A DNA stretch of 64,000 bases from Aquimarina sp. ERC-38 (GCF_026222555.1 NZ_CP098511.1:787501-851500); one strand, 5' to 3'. Counted from the stretch's first letter, positions 9,016 through 17,426 are shown. Notes: generated by a model not told the origin, from the sequence alone. Program-made: numbers and translations.

Positions 9016-11031
9016 ATGAAATTTTTATCAGTGAAGTTCAGGTTACTTCTTATAATCCTATGCATATATTCCTGTAGTTCTTTATATGCTCAGCATATTT
9101 ACCGTACTGATTTACCATCTAATCAACTGGTGGCAAAAGGTTGGGTTAAGGAATTTTTACAGCGTCAGGAAAGTGGGTTAACCGGAAATCCGGAAGAAAG
9201 CGGTTGGCCGTTTAATACCAACATGTGGTGCGAAGAAATGGATGTAAAAGATGATGAGTTTCAATACTGGCGTTCTCCCTGGTGGCCATATGAACACACC
9301 GGCTATTATCTGGACGGGGCTTTAAGAGCAGGATATGCTATAGATTCGCAATCTTTATTAAATAAAGTTGATGCTAATATTAAACATGTGCTCGCAAATG
9401 TAGATAAAGAGGGGCGTTTACGTGCAGGTAATATTGGTATGGAACATGAGTGGTGGCCTATGGTGGTTTTTATGAGAATGTTATTCGAAAAATACGATGC
9501 TACCCAAGACCCTGATCTATTAAATGTTTTAGAGAAACATTATCAAGCCACGTATAAGCTGGAAGAAAGTTTTAGAGTTCCAAAGACATCAGGGTTTTAT
9601 GTACGCTCCGTATTACATGTTGAACATTTGTGTGAACTCTATAGAATAACCGGCAATGAATTCTATCTAAAAGCAGCAGAACGATTGTATACCGGGTTTC
9701 AGCAACAAGCAGAAAAAGTAGGTAAAAACGAACCTATATTTCAATTTTCGGCTAAGGGCATGATACAAGAATTAAAATCTACAGGACATGGAGTGACTTA
9801 CCATGAATTTTTAAAGCTTCCTGCCATTCTATATAAGTATACTGGTGATAAAAGGTATAAAGAAGCAATATACGGTGCCGTCAAACAGTTGGAGGATAAT
9901 CATGAACTTGCTGACGGATTGGCTAGCTGCTCAGAACCTTTTGCAGGAAAAGGTCCGGAAAAAGCACATGAAATGTGTAATACGGTAGATTACAACTGGT
10001 CGCTTGGTTATGCTTTGTTAGCAACCGGTGACCCGTATTTTGCGGACAAAATGGAGAAGAATCTATACAATTCCGGATTTTCTTGTGTGACTAGTAACTT
10101 TAAAGCGCACCAATATTTTTCTGCTCCTAATCTGGTTATGAGTACAGGTATGTCCAGTGAGTATGACGATCACCACGATTGGGGGTTTGGTTCTAAAGGT
10201 CGTTTAAGCTATAAGCCTGGGCATGATACCCAGTGCTGTTCCGGAAACGTACACCGGATGTTTCCAACTTTTTTAAGTCGAACCTGTATGATTGAAAAAA
10301 ATAAGAATAAAGTGTCGGTAGTTTTTTATTTACCTGCTACTATAAACATTCCGCTAGGCGATGAACTATTTAGTTTTACTCAAAAAACCAACTATCCTTT
10401 TGAGCATGATATTACCATAGAAGTATATGAGGCGCCTGTAAAAAAAATAGCTTTGGATTTGAGAATACCAGGTTGGACAGAATCCTATCAAATTAGCTTA
10501 AATGGTAAAGAAATTTTTAAAGGTTCTGAAAGTACCCTATTTAAAACACTATCCCGAAAATTCAAGAAAGGGGATTTGCTCACTATCCGTTTTAAAACTT
10601 CGCCTCAAATTGATAATCGGGGAAAAGGTATAGCTATTAATTACGGACCCTTAGTTTTCTCTAAATCTATCCAAGCAAAAACACGCCTGGTAACTAGTGA
10701 TTATGCCAAAAAGTGTAGTCCTGAATTTCCAGCTTATGAGATGTATCCTTTACACCTCCATGATTGGGCTGTAGCTCTTTCTAAAAACCTTACCAGTAAA
10801 GATATAGAAGTAGTCAGAACGGATCACATAGGATATCCCTGGGAACATGGAAATACCCCAATCAAACTAAAAGTAGCAGCAATGACGGTTAAGAACTGGG
10901 ATCTTATCAGATGGTCTTCCCTTGCTCCTTTTCCGGAGATTATCGAGACAAAGGATAAAATTAATTTGGAATTAGAACCTATGGGAAGTACGCTTTTAAG
11001 GCTTACCGAATTTCCAAAGGCAGAGTTTTAG
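9016..11031 (+). CDS. GH127-family (beta-L-arabinofuranosidase-like) glycoside hydrolase
   Basis: 671 aa with an N-terminal signal peptide (cleavage likely after LYA). The (alpha/alpha)6-barrel-like body contains HEMCNT (E319, C321) and QCCSGN (C407, C408). These match the Glu/Cys3 zinc site and nucleophilic Cys of the GH127 enzyme HypBA1. E307 in SCSEPF lies 12 residues before E319 and is a candidate acid/base. The C-terminal third is beta-rich, as in the family. GH127 and its relatives release L-arabinofuranose or other furanosides or uronides; which one cannot be told from sequence alone. The divergent TPR-LuxR gene suggests local regulation. No SusC/SusD pair is present nearby. Confidence 0.8.
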   Translation: MKFLSVKFRLLLIILCIYSCSSLYAQHIYRTDLPSNQLVAKGWVKEFLQRQESGLTGNPEESGWPFNTNMWCEEMDVKDDEFQYWRSPWWPYEHTGYYLDGALRAGYAIDSQSLLNKVDANIKHVLANVDKEGRLRAGNIGMEHEWWPMVVFMRMLFEKYDATQDPDLLNVLEKHYQATYKLEESFRVPKTSGFYVRSVLHVEHLCELYRITGNEFYLKAAERLYTGFQQQAEKVGKNEPIFQFSAKGMIQELKSTGHGVTYHEFLKLPAILYKYTGDKRYKEAIYGAVKQLEDNHELADGLASCSEPFAGKGPEKAHEMCNTVDYNWSLGYALLATGDPYFADKMEKNLYNSGFSCVTSNFKAHQYFSAPNLVMSTGMSSEYDDHHDWGFGSKGRLSYKPGHDTQCCSGNVHRMFPTFLSRTCMIEKNKNKVSVVFYLPATINIPLGDELFSFTQKTNYPFEHDITIEVYEAPVKKIALDLRIPGWTESYQISLNGKEIFKGSESTLFKTLSRKFKKGDLLTIRFKTSPQIDNRGKGIAINYGPLVFSKSIQAKTRLVTSDYAKKCSPEFPAYEMYPLHLHDWAVALSKNLTSKDIEVVRTDHIGYPWEHGNTPIKLKVAAMTVKNWDLIRWSSLAPFPEIIETKDKINLELEPMGSTLLRLTEFPKAEF

Positions 11032-11340
11032 CTTTTTATTATATGAAGTTGTGGATTTTTAACCCGCGGTACATTTAAACTCTAACTATGGTAAAATCTG
11101 TCAGTTCGAAAACGTAAATTAAGAAAGAGGCGTACTTCAAGTGTTTAGTAGAACTATTGAGTCTTTTAACTAAGCTTAATATAATAAGGATTTAAGTCAA
11201 AATAGCCATATCGTTTATAGTTAGATAGAAGGACTCGATATGCTAATTTAAGCTAAGGGTAAGCTCATTTTTATAACGAAGTTTGCCAAAAACTGATTAC
11301 GCTTTTACGTAAAAATGTAGCATTTATTTTTCTTAGTTTT
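11032..11340. repeat. Intergenic region with degenerate flavobacterial-type repeat
   Basis: 309 bases without a gene. The block GGTACATTT followed about 22 bases later by GTAAAATCTGTCAGTTC (11068-11108) recurs near 15884-15923 as GGTACATTT ... GTAAAATCCGTCAGTTC. TCAGTTCGA-type words are common in dispersed extragenic repeats of flavobacteria. The rest of the region is AT-rich with no clear hairpin. Confidence 0.5.
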
Positions 11341-12156
11341 ATGCGTATGAAAATTACTTTTTTATTCTTCCTGCTGCTCTCTTCTTATACTTTTTCACAA
11401 ATAAACGAGATACGTCTTATTTCCTGGAATATTCAGGATTTCGGAAAAACAAAGAATGAAGAAGAATTAAATGAAATTGCAGAAATTGTAAGAGAAGCAG
11501 ATATCGTGGCAATTCAGGAGGTTGTTGCTGGTTATGGAGGAGCTCAGGCAGTCGCAAAATTATCTGGAATTTTAAATAGAAAAGGGGCGCAATGGGATTA
11601 TGTTATTAGTGATCCTACTAATAGTCCGAAATATGCTACGGAACGTTATGCAGTTATCTGGAAAACTAAACATATAAAAATAAAAAACAGAGGGAAATTA
11701 ATTAGTGAATTGGATACACTTGTTGACAGAGAACCTTTTTTAATAGACTTCTACATAAATGATAAGAGGTTAAGCCTGGTCAACTTTCATTCTAGGCCTT
11801 ATAATAAGAACCCTGAAGCTGAAATTAAAGCAATTACTAAACATTTGATAAATACTTTTTCTACACCTATCATGTTAACTGGTGATTTTAATGTAAATGA
11901 AGCTAAACCTGTATTTGATCATTTCAAAAATAATGGATATTATACCGCTATAAAGAATCAACAAACTACTTTAAAAAGAGCCTGTAAAGGTTTTAACTAT
12001 CTTAACTATCCTATTGACAATATATTTTTCTCTTCCCAAATTTTAAAAATCGACAGTGGAGTTTTAGATTTTGTAAAAACTTGTGATCGCCTGGAGAAAG
12101 CCAGAAAACTATCTGACCACCTTCCTGTATATCTTAATTTTGATTTTAAAAATTAA
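11341..12156 (+). CDS. Secreted endonuclease/exonuclease/phosphatase family protein
   Basis: 271 aa with signal peptide (cleavage near TFS-QINE). Motifs of the DNase I-like fold appear in order: SWNIQDFG (Asn), AIQEV (catalytic metal Glu), NFHSRP (His), TGDFNVNEA (Asp/Asn) and SDHLPV (catalytic His near the end). The protein should hydrolyse phosphodiester bonds outside the cytoplasm; extracellular DNA is the likeliest substrate. Its stop codon overlaps that of the convergent gene by 4 bases. No operon partner is seen upstream. Confidence 0.85.
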   Translation: MRMKITFLFFLLLSSYTFSQINEIRLISWNIQDFGKTKNEEELNEIAEIVREADIVAIQEVVAGYGGAQAVAKLSGILNRKGAQWDYVISDPTNSPKYATERYAVIWKTKHIKIKNRGKLISELDTLVDREPFLIDFYINDKRLSLVNFHSRPYNKNPEAEIKAITKHLINTFSTPIMLTGDFNVNEAKPVFDHFKNNGYYTAIKNQQTTLKRACKGFNYLNYPIDNIFFSSQILKIDSGVLDFVKTCDRLEKARKLSDHLPVYLNFDFKN

Positions 12157-12656
12157 CTACACCTACATCCCTCGCCTACTATCCACTGGCAGCAAGGATC
12201 TGATTGACATGCAGCTTTGTTTTTATTGGAACATCCGCAGTTAGAAGTCGTATTACAATCTTTTACACTATTCCCCAATTCTTCGCAAGCAATGCCATCT
12301 TTATCTGCATCCAAATCATTTCTACATTCGGGATCGGCATCAAATGCAGCTTGAGCGGAACTTTGTGAAGTATAATTAGCACAATTGGTATCGCTGCATG
12401 GAGTATCTGCACCACCTTTTGAGCATGAAAAAGGTAAAAACCCTAATAATACCAGAAATATAAGTAAGCAACCACTTTGCTTTGATTTAGAAAAAGTTTT
12501 TCGGTAGGTTACCCCCGGGATTCCTGTTTTTACAGAATATCCTTTTGAACTTAAACTCCCCCTTTTGTTCCTATAACTGGGAGTGATTCCTGATTTACTT
12601 ATATGTACTCCGAATCCTTTACCTAGTTTTATTTTCTTGTTAAATTTAAAAGCCAT
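12153..12656 (-). CDS. DUF4236 plus Excalibur-domain protein
   Basis: 167 aa. Residues 1-55 are a DUF4236 domain (FKFNKKIKLGKGFGVHISKS start, GIPGVTYRK end). A hydrophobic segment follows at 64-78. Then comes an Excalibur-like calcium-binding motif (DADKDGIACEEL, D-x-D-x-D-G pattern) and a Cys-rich tail containing CNTTSNCGC and CCQWIVGEGCRC. The combination implies a membrane-anchored protein with an oxidised, metal-binding outer tail. It is the last gene of a compact operon beginning at 15856, with only 2 nt to the vWA-like gene. The function of the fusion is unknown. Confidence 0.7.
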   Translation of the reverse strand: MAFKFNKKIKLGKGFGVHISKSGITPSYRNKRGSLSSKGYSVKTGIPGVTYRKTFSKSKQSGCLLIFLVLLGFLPFSCSKGGADTPCSDTNCANYTSQSSAQAAFDADPECRNDLDADKDGIACEELGNSVKDCNTTSNCGCSNKNKAACQSDPCCQWIVGEGCRCS

Positions 12657-12658
12657 AA

Positions 12659-13600
12659 TCAGTTTTTATTTGAGATAAAGTTCATAATCACTTTTTCTAT
12701 ATGAGAGGGTAAGTCAGCACTTTTAATTTTAAATCTCTTTACATTCATTTGGGTTAACCAGGTCTCCCAATAATTTTCGATAATTTCTTGTGCATAAGGA
12801 TGGTTACTATTTTGACTTTGAATCCCTAATACTAAAACCTCCAAGTCTTCTAATCCCTGGGTGGCGGGTATAAAACCTAAGCCTCGGTCTTTTATTTCTG
12901 TTTTCCAATCTGATTTGTTTAATTTGAGTTTTGTTAAAGATTGCGGTGTCAAATATGACGTTAGATTTCCTTCTTTTTTTAAACCGGCTTTATCATACAA
13001 GTATCCATCAGTTAGTATTACCAAGATATTCCGATTACATGCTTCCATACAATAATCCTTTACATGATTTTTAAAAAATCCCCAAATATCTGAACCTGAA
13101 TAGCCTTCTGTCTTAGCAATGGCTCTAGATTGCGCATATATCTGTCCCGGAAGCGTTCCGTAGCGTTTTATGGTTTCAGGTATCCATTTATCTTTGGACA
13201 CGCCTTTTACATAACTTACTTTTAATTCCTCAGCAAGTTGATTGATTGTAGGATTAGTAGGAGCTGGTTCAAAATACACTTCCATTTTATCATATAGTAA
13301 AACCAGCTTCTTTCTAAGAACATGATTATTAAAAGCTTTAGCTATTGACAAGATATAAGCCGAATCTTTTGCCTGTTGTTGTGGTAATTCTATCCGGTCT
13401 GAAAGATCCAGGAGAATACTAATATTTAAATTATTATCTTTTCGATCCAGAATATGGAGTTCACATTTTGAATTAAAATTTTGCTTTTTTATGTTGGCAA
13501 TAACATCCGAATTTTCTTCTTGATTTTTAGATTCTTTTTCGGATTGACACATGATAAAAATTAGCAACGCGCAAAACGTAATGAGTAGTACTTTTTTCAT
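12659..13600 (-). CDS. vWA-like lipoprotein
   Basis: 313 aa from the ATG at 13600. An in-frame start 17 codons upstream lies inside the preceding gene, and the peptide from 13600 begins with a proper signal (MKKVLLITF, Cys18 lipobox-like). The core resembles a von Willebrand A domain: ISILLDLSDR (D65, S67 as MIDAS residues) and NILVILTDGYLY. No further domain is recognised. vWA modules bind protein partners through a metal, so this could be the periplasmic partner of the coiled-coil membrane protein encoded immediately upstream (1-nt gap). Confidence 0.65.
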   Translation of the reverse strand: MKKVLLITFCALLIFIMCQSEKESKNQEENSDVIANIKKQNFNSKCELHILDRKDNNLNISILLDLSDRIELPQQQAKDSAYILSIAKAFNNHVLRKKLVLLYDKMEVYFEPAPTNPTINQLAEELKVSYVKGVSKDKWIPETIKRYGTLPGQIYAQSRAIAKTEGYSGSDIWGFFKNHVKDYCMEACNRNILVILTDGYLYDKAGLKKEGNLTSYLTPQSLTKLKLNKSDWKTEIKDRGLGFIPATQGLEDLEVLVLGIQSQNSNHPYAQEIIENYWETWLTQMNVKRFKIKSADLPSHIEKVIMNFISNKN

Positions 13601-13601
13601 T

Positions 13602-14900
13602 TTAATGGGTTTTTGTAAATATGGTATTATGATAATCCTCCCGGACTCCAATTTTTGCTAAATGAGCCTTACTAATTTCGAGGCATTCTGAAATTAACTT
13701 ATCATTTTCAAACTTGGAGATCACTAATTTCTCATTGATAAAAGTTAACCATCCTTGTAAATACTCTGAGGCATATAGTTTATATTCTTTAGTAGGAATG
13801 ATAGTACCATCAATGATACGCTGCAATTCATTAATCCTTCCTTTGGCTTTAGAAATTTTTTCTTTGATCTCCTGAATTAATACTCTTACTTCATCAATCT
13901 TAGTTTTATTATCATGAATTTGTTCTTTGTGTAGCGTAATTTGTTCGTTACGTTTACGAATGGCGTTTTTGATTTTATCTTTTTCTTTATGCTCTTCCAT
14001 AACAAAATCAAAGATGAAACCCCAAATTAAATAGACGATAAAGCCAAGAAAAATAATCAACCAAAACTCCTGACTTTTTATGGCTTCGGCAAAACCAAAT
14101 TTATCTTTAAGACTAACAGCATTAAGTTCCCATAATTTTCTTTCTATAAAAAAAGCGAGTAGGATGTCAAAAATTAAAGTCACTACGATGATTGCTGCAA
14201 GTTTAAAATAAGAGGCTATATTTTTCTTTTGATAAAACATATGAATTAAATATCCAAGGCCAATAAAAATAAATGGAGCAAAAATAACGGTAGCAAAATC
14301 TTGAAATCCACTTTCCCAAGCTCTAACAATGGATTTAGGTGCAAAAATTTTAGTTGATCCATATGTAAATTCTCTTATCATAGCGGAATAAACAACTGAT
14401 GTATAGAACATAAATAAGTAGATAGTAATAGGAATTAAAGCTCCAATTCCTATCCAAAATTTTGTAGAAGCCCCCTGTTTTGCTGGGATTCCGTAAGCAT
14501 CCGGGTTTTGAGGTAGATCTGTGATCTCAAATTTTAATTCTTTTATTAATTTTTCAACATCCTGATTTTTATCCTCATTATGCGCTATCTTCTCATTTGC
14601 GTTATCAATAGCTACCTGAAATCCTTTGATTTCTGACTCTTTTTCTAATTGTTCTTGTGCATAGGGTTTTTTAAGTTCTTCTTGTTTGTGCTGCAATTCT
14701 TTTTCTTCATTTTCAAATTTGGCATAGATGGCATCAAGACAGATTGATAGTGTTTGAGAATTTCCGGTATTTCTGGAACTATCTCTATACCCTGCCTCAT
14801 GATAGGTTCTTTTTCTTGCTTCCTCGTTGGGCTGTTCATCTTTTATTTGAATTACTGTTTCTTTTGGTTTAAGCTTTACCAAGTCTTTTAATCCCATCAT
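13602..14900 (-). CDS. Coiled-coil polytopic membrane protein of the TerB/vWA operon
   Basis: 432 aa from the ATG at 14900, which shares one base with the upstream stop (TGATG). A GTG one codon earlier is also possible. The N-terminal half is a charged coiled coil (about 60-135). Then come four or so membrane spans (about 150-300: FWIGIGALIPITIYLF, FAPFIFIGLGYLIHMF, LAAIIVVTLIFDILLAFF, WLIIFLGFIVYLIWGF). A second coiled coil at about 305-370 precedes a globular tail. I do not recognise the family. The layout suggests a membrane scaffold with cytoplasmic coiled arms working with the TerB-like and vWA-like neighbours. Confidence 0.7.
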   Translation of the reverse strand: MMGLKDLVKLKPKETVIQIKDEQPNEEARKRTYHEAGYRDSSRNTGNSQTLSICLDAIYAKFENEEKELQHKQEELKKPYAQEQLEKESEIKGFQVAIDNANEKIAHNEDKNQDVEKLIKELKFEITDLPQNPDAYGIPAKQGASTKFWIGIGALIPITIYLFMFYTSVVYSAMIREFTYGSTKIFAPKSIVRAWESGFQDFATVIFAPFIFIGLGYLIHMFYQKKNIASYFKLAAIIVVTLIFDILLAFFIERKLWELNAVSLKDKFGFAEAIKSQEFWLIIFLGFIVYLIWGFIFDFVMEEHKEKDKIKNAIRKRNEQITLHKEQIHDNKTKIDEVRVLIQEIKEKISKAKGRINELQRIIDGTIIPTKEYKLYASEYLQGWLTFINEKLVISKFENDKLISECLEISKAHLAKIGVREDYHNTIFTKTH

Positions 14901-15307
14901 CACTTATTTAATTGGTTAATAATTTCTTCTTTAGTTCGATTGATTTTTACGGATTCGATAAGAAATTGTGCCAGGAGTTCAATATTCTCATCTAAAAAAC
15001 CGAAGAGTTTGATATACTTTTTTAAAGCGGAGAGTTCATCTTCTGTTACAACTTCATCTGCCCAAATCATTGCCGTAAAATCATACAGGAAACTTATTTT
15101 TTCAGGAATTTCTTCCGGAATTAGGTTATTTGCATCTACCGGATTAAGTAAAATTTGATCCAGATGTTCTTTTGAAATACCGCGTTCTTCTGCAAATTCA
15201 TATAGCATTTTTAATTCGAGGGCACTAAACTCTCCATCGGCAAGTGCAATCTGGTATAATCGAAGAAAGTGACTTTTAATCACCGTGGGTATTGATGTAT
15301 GATCCAT
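14900..15307 (-). CDS. TerB-like protein
   Basis: 135 aa, all-helical. FLRLYQIALADGEFSALEL and a later TAMIWADEVVTEDELSALKK are the paired acidic D-G/E-D-E helices typical of TerB-like domains, which bind metal and associate with membranes in tellurite and stress-response (Ter) systems. Its stop overlaps the start of the coiled-coil membrane gene, so the two are translationally coupled. Assigned from motif pattern only. Confidence 0.65.
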   Translation of the reverse strand: MDHTSIPTVIKSHFLRLYQIALADGEFSALELKMLYEFAEERGISKEHLDQILLNPVDANNLIPEEIPEKISFLYDFTAMIWADEVVTEDELSALKKYIKLFGFLDENIELLAQFLIESVKINRTKEEIINQLNK

Positions 15308-15318
15308 AATGGTTTTAT

Positions 15319-15708
15319 TTATAAAATTCTGTCTCGTTGGTAGGTTTTAGCCTCTTCTATAATTATAGTTTCTTTACTTACTGGTTCGGATATTTCACGC
15401 ATGGGTTTTTTTATGAATATTTCTACCAGAAATAAGATTCCGGTTACAATATCTATGGGTACCCAGGGAAGTTTCATATAAAAATGAATAGGCCATACAG
15501 GATTAAATAAGATCAATATGAGTCCAAACAGAATGACCCAATACCCAACGGTAAAATTTTTAATCATAACTAGAATGGCACCTAGAGAAACGATCCCACG
15601 CAACCACCCGTAATATTTTAAAGGATTAGGTAGTACGGCAATAAACAAGAGTAAAGCGCAACAAAATGATAGCATACGTACAAGATTTATTAGTAGTTTT
15701 TTATTCAC
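15319..15708 (-). CDS. Small membrane protein, four putative spans
   Basis: 129 aa starting at GTG 15708. That codon lies inside the last codons of the upstream 51-aa gene (AGTGAATAA, 8-nt overlap), which supports both the start and the operon. Hydrophobic segments at about 8-26, 34-52, 54-68 and 75-95 precede a charged cytoplasmic tail. No family is recognised. The TerB-like gene follows after 11 nt. Confidence 0.65.
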   Translation of the reverse strand: MNKKLLINLVRMLSFCCALLLFIAVLPNPLKYYGWLRGIVSLGAILVMIKNFTVGYWVILFGLILILFNPVWPIHFYMKLPWVPIDIVTGILFLVEIFIKKPMREISEPVSKETIIIEEAKTYQRDRIL

Positions 15709-15856
15709 TAAGCATCTTTTTTAATTGAGAGTTTCTATTATGAGGCTTTGATGGAAAAGGATTTGGACGGGGATTCGGACGATTAGGAATTCTTTCGGGG
15801 ATAGAGGACGGTGTTGGTTTCGAAGGTGGTTTGATAGGTGTGGTTTTCTTTGTCAT
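15701..15856 (-). CDS. Proline-rich 51-aa protein, first gene of the TerB/vWA operon
   Basis: A short frame from ATG 15856 to TAA 15701. It begins MTKKTTPIKPPSKPTP and ends LKKMLSE. About a quarter of residues are proline, with alternating NRPNPRPNPFP-type motifs and many Arg/Lys, and no Cys. It overlaps the next gene by 8 nt in a coupling arrangement, which argues that it is really translated. Such a peptide is likely unstructured and may serve as a linker or ligand for SH3- or vWA-like partners; that is inference. Confidence 0.5.
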   Translation of the reverse strand: MTKKTTPIKPPSKPTPSSIPERIPNRPNPRPNPFPSKPHNRNSQLKKMLSE

Positions 15857-16083
15857 GATATAAGGTTAATCAAGTTAAATCGTGGTACATTTGAATAATA
15901 ATTATTGTAAAATCCGTCAGTTCAAGTACTTCGATCGGAGGAAGAAGTGTATCAAGAATAAGGATATTACTTAAAAAAGCTGTTTTCGATATCCTCGATC
16001 AAGTCAAGGACAGGCTATTTTTTCTTCATTTCATTACGAAAAAACACTCAAACTGACGCTTTTTCCCTAAACGCACTAGAGGT
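15857..16083. repeat. Degenerate intergenic repeat (second copy)
   Basis: Contains GGTACATTT at 15884-15892 and GTAAAATCCGTCAGTTC at 15907-15923, matching the block at 11068-11108. A distal TTTTTTCTTCATTTC word near 16017-16031 resembles one at about 25452-25466. The promoter of the 15856-12153 operon must lie in its left part. No terminator-grade hairpin is seen. Confidence 0.5.
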
Positions 16084-16269
16084 TTAAGTTAAATCGTTGA
16101 TAATTGCATTGGGAGCATCTCTTTTTACGGCACTTATACCATCCTTACAGCTTTGTTTAGAATTATACATTTCACTTGTAGCAATAATTTCTCCGTTACT
16201 TTTTGAACGAAGGTTAAAGTAAAATTTACCATTAGTACTTTTCTTAATTTCAAATTTTGCAGTGGACAT
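16084..16269 (-). CDS. DUF1508 (YegP-like) protein
   Basis: 61 aa, a single DUF1508 repeat: FEIKKSTNGKFYFNLRSKSN, then EMYNSKQSCKDGISAVKRDA. YegP-type proteins are small beta-beta-alpha folds, often stress-induced, with unknown biochemical role. It is preceded by a Bacteroidota -7 box (rc of 16297-16304) and a perfect palindrome at 16326-16341, a module shared with the 17397 gene. It is therefore probably controlled by the same regulator. Confidence 0.85.
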   Translation of the reverse strand: MSTAKFEIKKSTNGKFYFNLRSKSNGEIIATSEMYNSKQSCKDGISAVKRDAPNAIINDLT

Positions 16270-16296
16270 TGTTTTTGTTTTAAGTTAATATTACCC

Positions 16297-16341
16297 CAAA
16301 CTTAAAACCATTCTTAAGTAATTCCTTACAGATATCTGTAA
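16297..16341 (-). promoter_or_regulatory. Operator-promoter module upstream of the DUF1508 gene
   Basis: A perfect 16-bp palindrome TTACAGATATCTGTAA lies at 16326-16341. Twenty-one bases separate it from a minus-strand -7 box TAAGTTTG (16304-16297), followed by the shared word GGGGTA. The palindrome occupies the -35 region, as expected for a class II activator site. The DUF1508 start codon is 28 bases beyond the -7 box. Confidence 0.65.
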
Positions 16342-16345
16342 AGTA

Positions 16346-16377
16346 AAAAAAGAACGGCTTTTTAACCGTTCTTTTTT
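16346..16377 (-). terminator. Terminator (bidirectional), end of the 17397-16396 operon
   Basis: AAAAAGAACGG and CCGTTCTTTTT arms around a short loop (GAACGG 16352-16357 with CCGTTC 16366-16371, extended by A/T pairs). It lies directly after the stop of the 81-aa gene and abuts the palindromic operator. Confidence 0.75.
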
Positions 16378-16395
16378 ATCATTTTAAACTACAAG

Positions 16396-16641
16396 TTAAT
16401 CCTCCCAACCACATAATGTTCTTCCAATTTGCTTTGCTTCTTGTAAAGAAACCTTATAAATACCCGAAGAACAACGAGAAAGACCTCTGCAAGACTGTCT
16501 GTAATGATACCGTTTACTCCCTTTTCCTTTACAGATGTATACCTTGGCTTCAATTTTAGTATAGCTGGTAAGGGACGAGAAAAATACACCCAATATGATA
16601 ATAGAGATGCCTATCCGATTAATAAGAATATTTTGTATCAT
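16396..16641 (-). CDS. Small exported or membrane Cys-rich protein (CGWED type)
   Basis: 81 aa. One hydrophobic N-terminal segment (about 8-27) is followed by VYICKGKGSKRYHYRQSC, GLSRCSS and a C-terminal LCGWED. Similar small proteins with the YHY-x2-C-x-GL-x2-C pattern are widespread in Bacteroidota and phages, with unknown role. Three or four Cys may form a metal site or disulfides. The start overlaps the stop of the 179-aa gene by one base, and a terminator follows. A competing frame over the same bases (16389-16589) lacks such family features. Confidence 0.7.
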   Translation of the reverse strand: MIQNILINRIGISIIILGVFFSSLTSYTKIEAKVYICKGKGSKRYHYRQSCRGLSRCSSGIYKVSLQEAKQIGRTLCGWED

Positions 16642-17180
16642 TAATTATTTCTGTAGATTTTATTTTTAGCTATTTCTAAAAGACCTAATAATTCATTGTA
16701 GTCACCTCTTTCAAGAAGAATTATGGATTTTCTATTATTCCTTTCTACTTGTAAATATGATGACCATTCATTATTATTATTCCAGAAGCAACCAGCTTCA
16801 AAACCACTTCTACTTCTAAAAGTAATTTCAGTATAATTTTTAGGATTAACACCAAAAACACTTTCTTTAATAATGTTCATAGACTTAATTAAACCGTCTA
16901 TTTCATCAGAATCTAATTGAGCTATTTTAGAGTCAGATGAATATGTATCCTTTACCTCTAGTTTTATTCTTAGAGAGCGAATAGATTCTCCAGCAATCAT
17001 ATCAGTAATCCTCAAAATTTGAATTTCTGCCTCACCAATTTTACCAATACCTATAAATTCCTTTTCTATAAGAGTACCAGCTTTCGATGAGAACAATTCT
17101 GCATTACTTATATTTCCTGTACTGTTCTGTGCACAGCATATATTATATGCTATACTTAATATTATAAGTATTTTCTTCAT
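16641..17180 (-). CDS. Hypothetical exported protein, 179 aa
   Basis: Signal peptide MKKILIILSIAYNICCAQ with a typical flavobacterial A-Q cleavage. The mature part is a mixed alpha/beta protein (EIQILRITDM, RSLRIKLEVKDTY, EITFRSRSGFEAGCFWNNN) with no recognised domain. It is the middle gene of a three-gene operon (17397 to 16396), with gaps of 10 nt upstream and a 1-nt overlap downstream. It is likely induced with the others from the operator-promoter at 17427. Confidence 0.6.
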   Translation of the reverse strand: MKKILIILSIAYNICCAQNSTGNISNAELFSSKAGTLIEKEFIGIGKIGEAEIQILRITDMIAGESIRSLRIKLEVKDTYSSDSKIAQLDSDEIDGLIKSMNIIKESVFGVNPKNYTEITFRSRSGFEAGCFWNNNNEWSSYLQVERNNRKSIILLERGDYNELLGLLEIAKNKIYRNN

Positions 17181-17190
17181 TTAAAATTAT

Positions 17191-17397
17191 TTAAGAGGTA
17201 TGACAACTTTCTGAACAATGTTTACATCCGTTAGATTGTGTATAAGTCTTTTCAGCTTCTATCACTGCCGATTCGCAACTATAATACTCACCCAAGTACT
17301 TTTTACTCGTTACAAGTGTGAGCCAGTAACATCCATCCTTATGAACTTCATGGTCGCCATTTGCTTGTTCAGTATTGTTTACATAATATTTCGTCAT
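17191..17397 (-). CDS. Small Cys-rich protein, 68 aa
   Basis: Starts at ATG 17397 (MTKYYVNNTEQANGDHEVHK). A longer in-frame version from 17451 would cover the operator and promoter, so it is rejected. KDGCYWLTL, YYSCESAV and a C-terminal CKHCSESCHTS provide five Cys plus His. Small Bacteroidota proteins of this type are common, and their role is unknown. It is first in the operon with the 179-aa and 81-aa genes. Confidence 0.65.
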   Translation of the reverse strand: MTKYYVNNTEQANGDHEVHKDGCYWLTLVTSKKYLGEYYSCESAVIEAEKTYTQSNGCKHCSESCHTS

Positions 17398-17426
17398 AAT
17401 TAAAAAATTTAAGATTAATAATACCC

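Noticed and set aside
9016..11031. Polysaccharide utilisation locus around the GH127 and GH-A genes
   Set aside because: No SusC/SusD genes or further carbohydrate enzymes are contiguous; only a loose cluster can be claimed.
12659..13651. Longer start (13651) for the vWA-like lipoprotein
   Set aside because: The extra 17 residues lie inside the preceding gene and would bury the signal peptide.
16389..16589. Alternative 66-aa frame overlapping the CGWED protein
   Set aside because: The 81-aa frame has a signal anchor, family-like Cys pattern and coupling to the upstream stop; this one has none.
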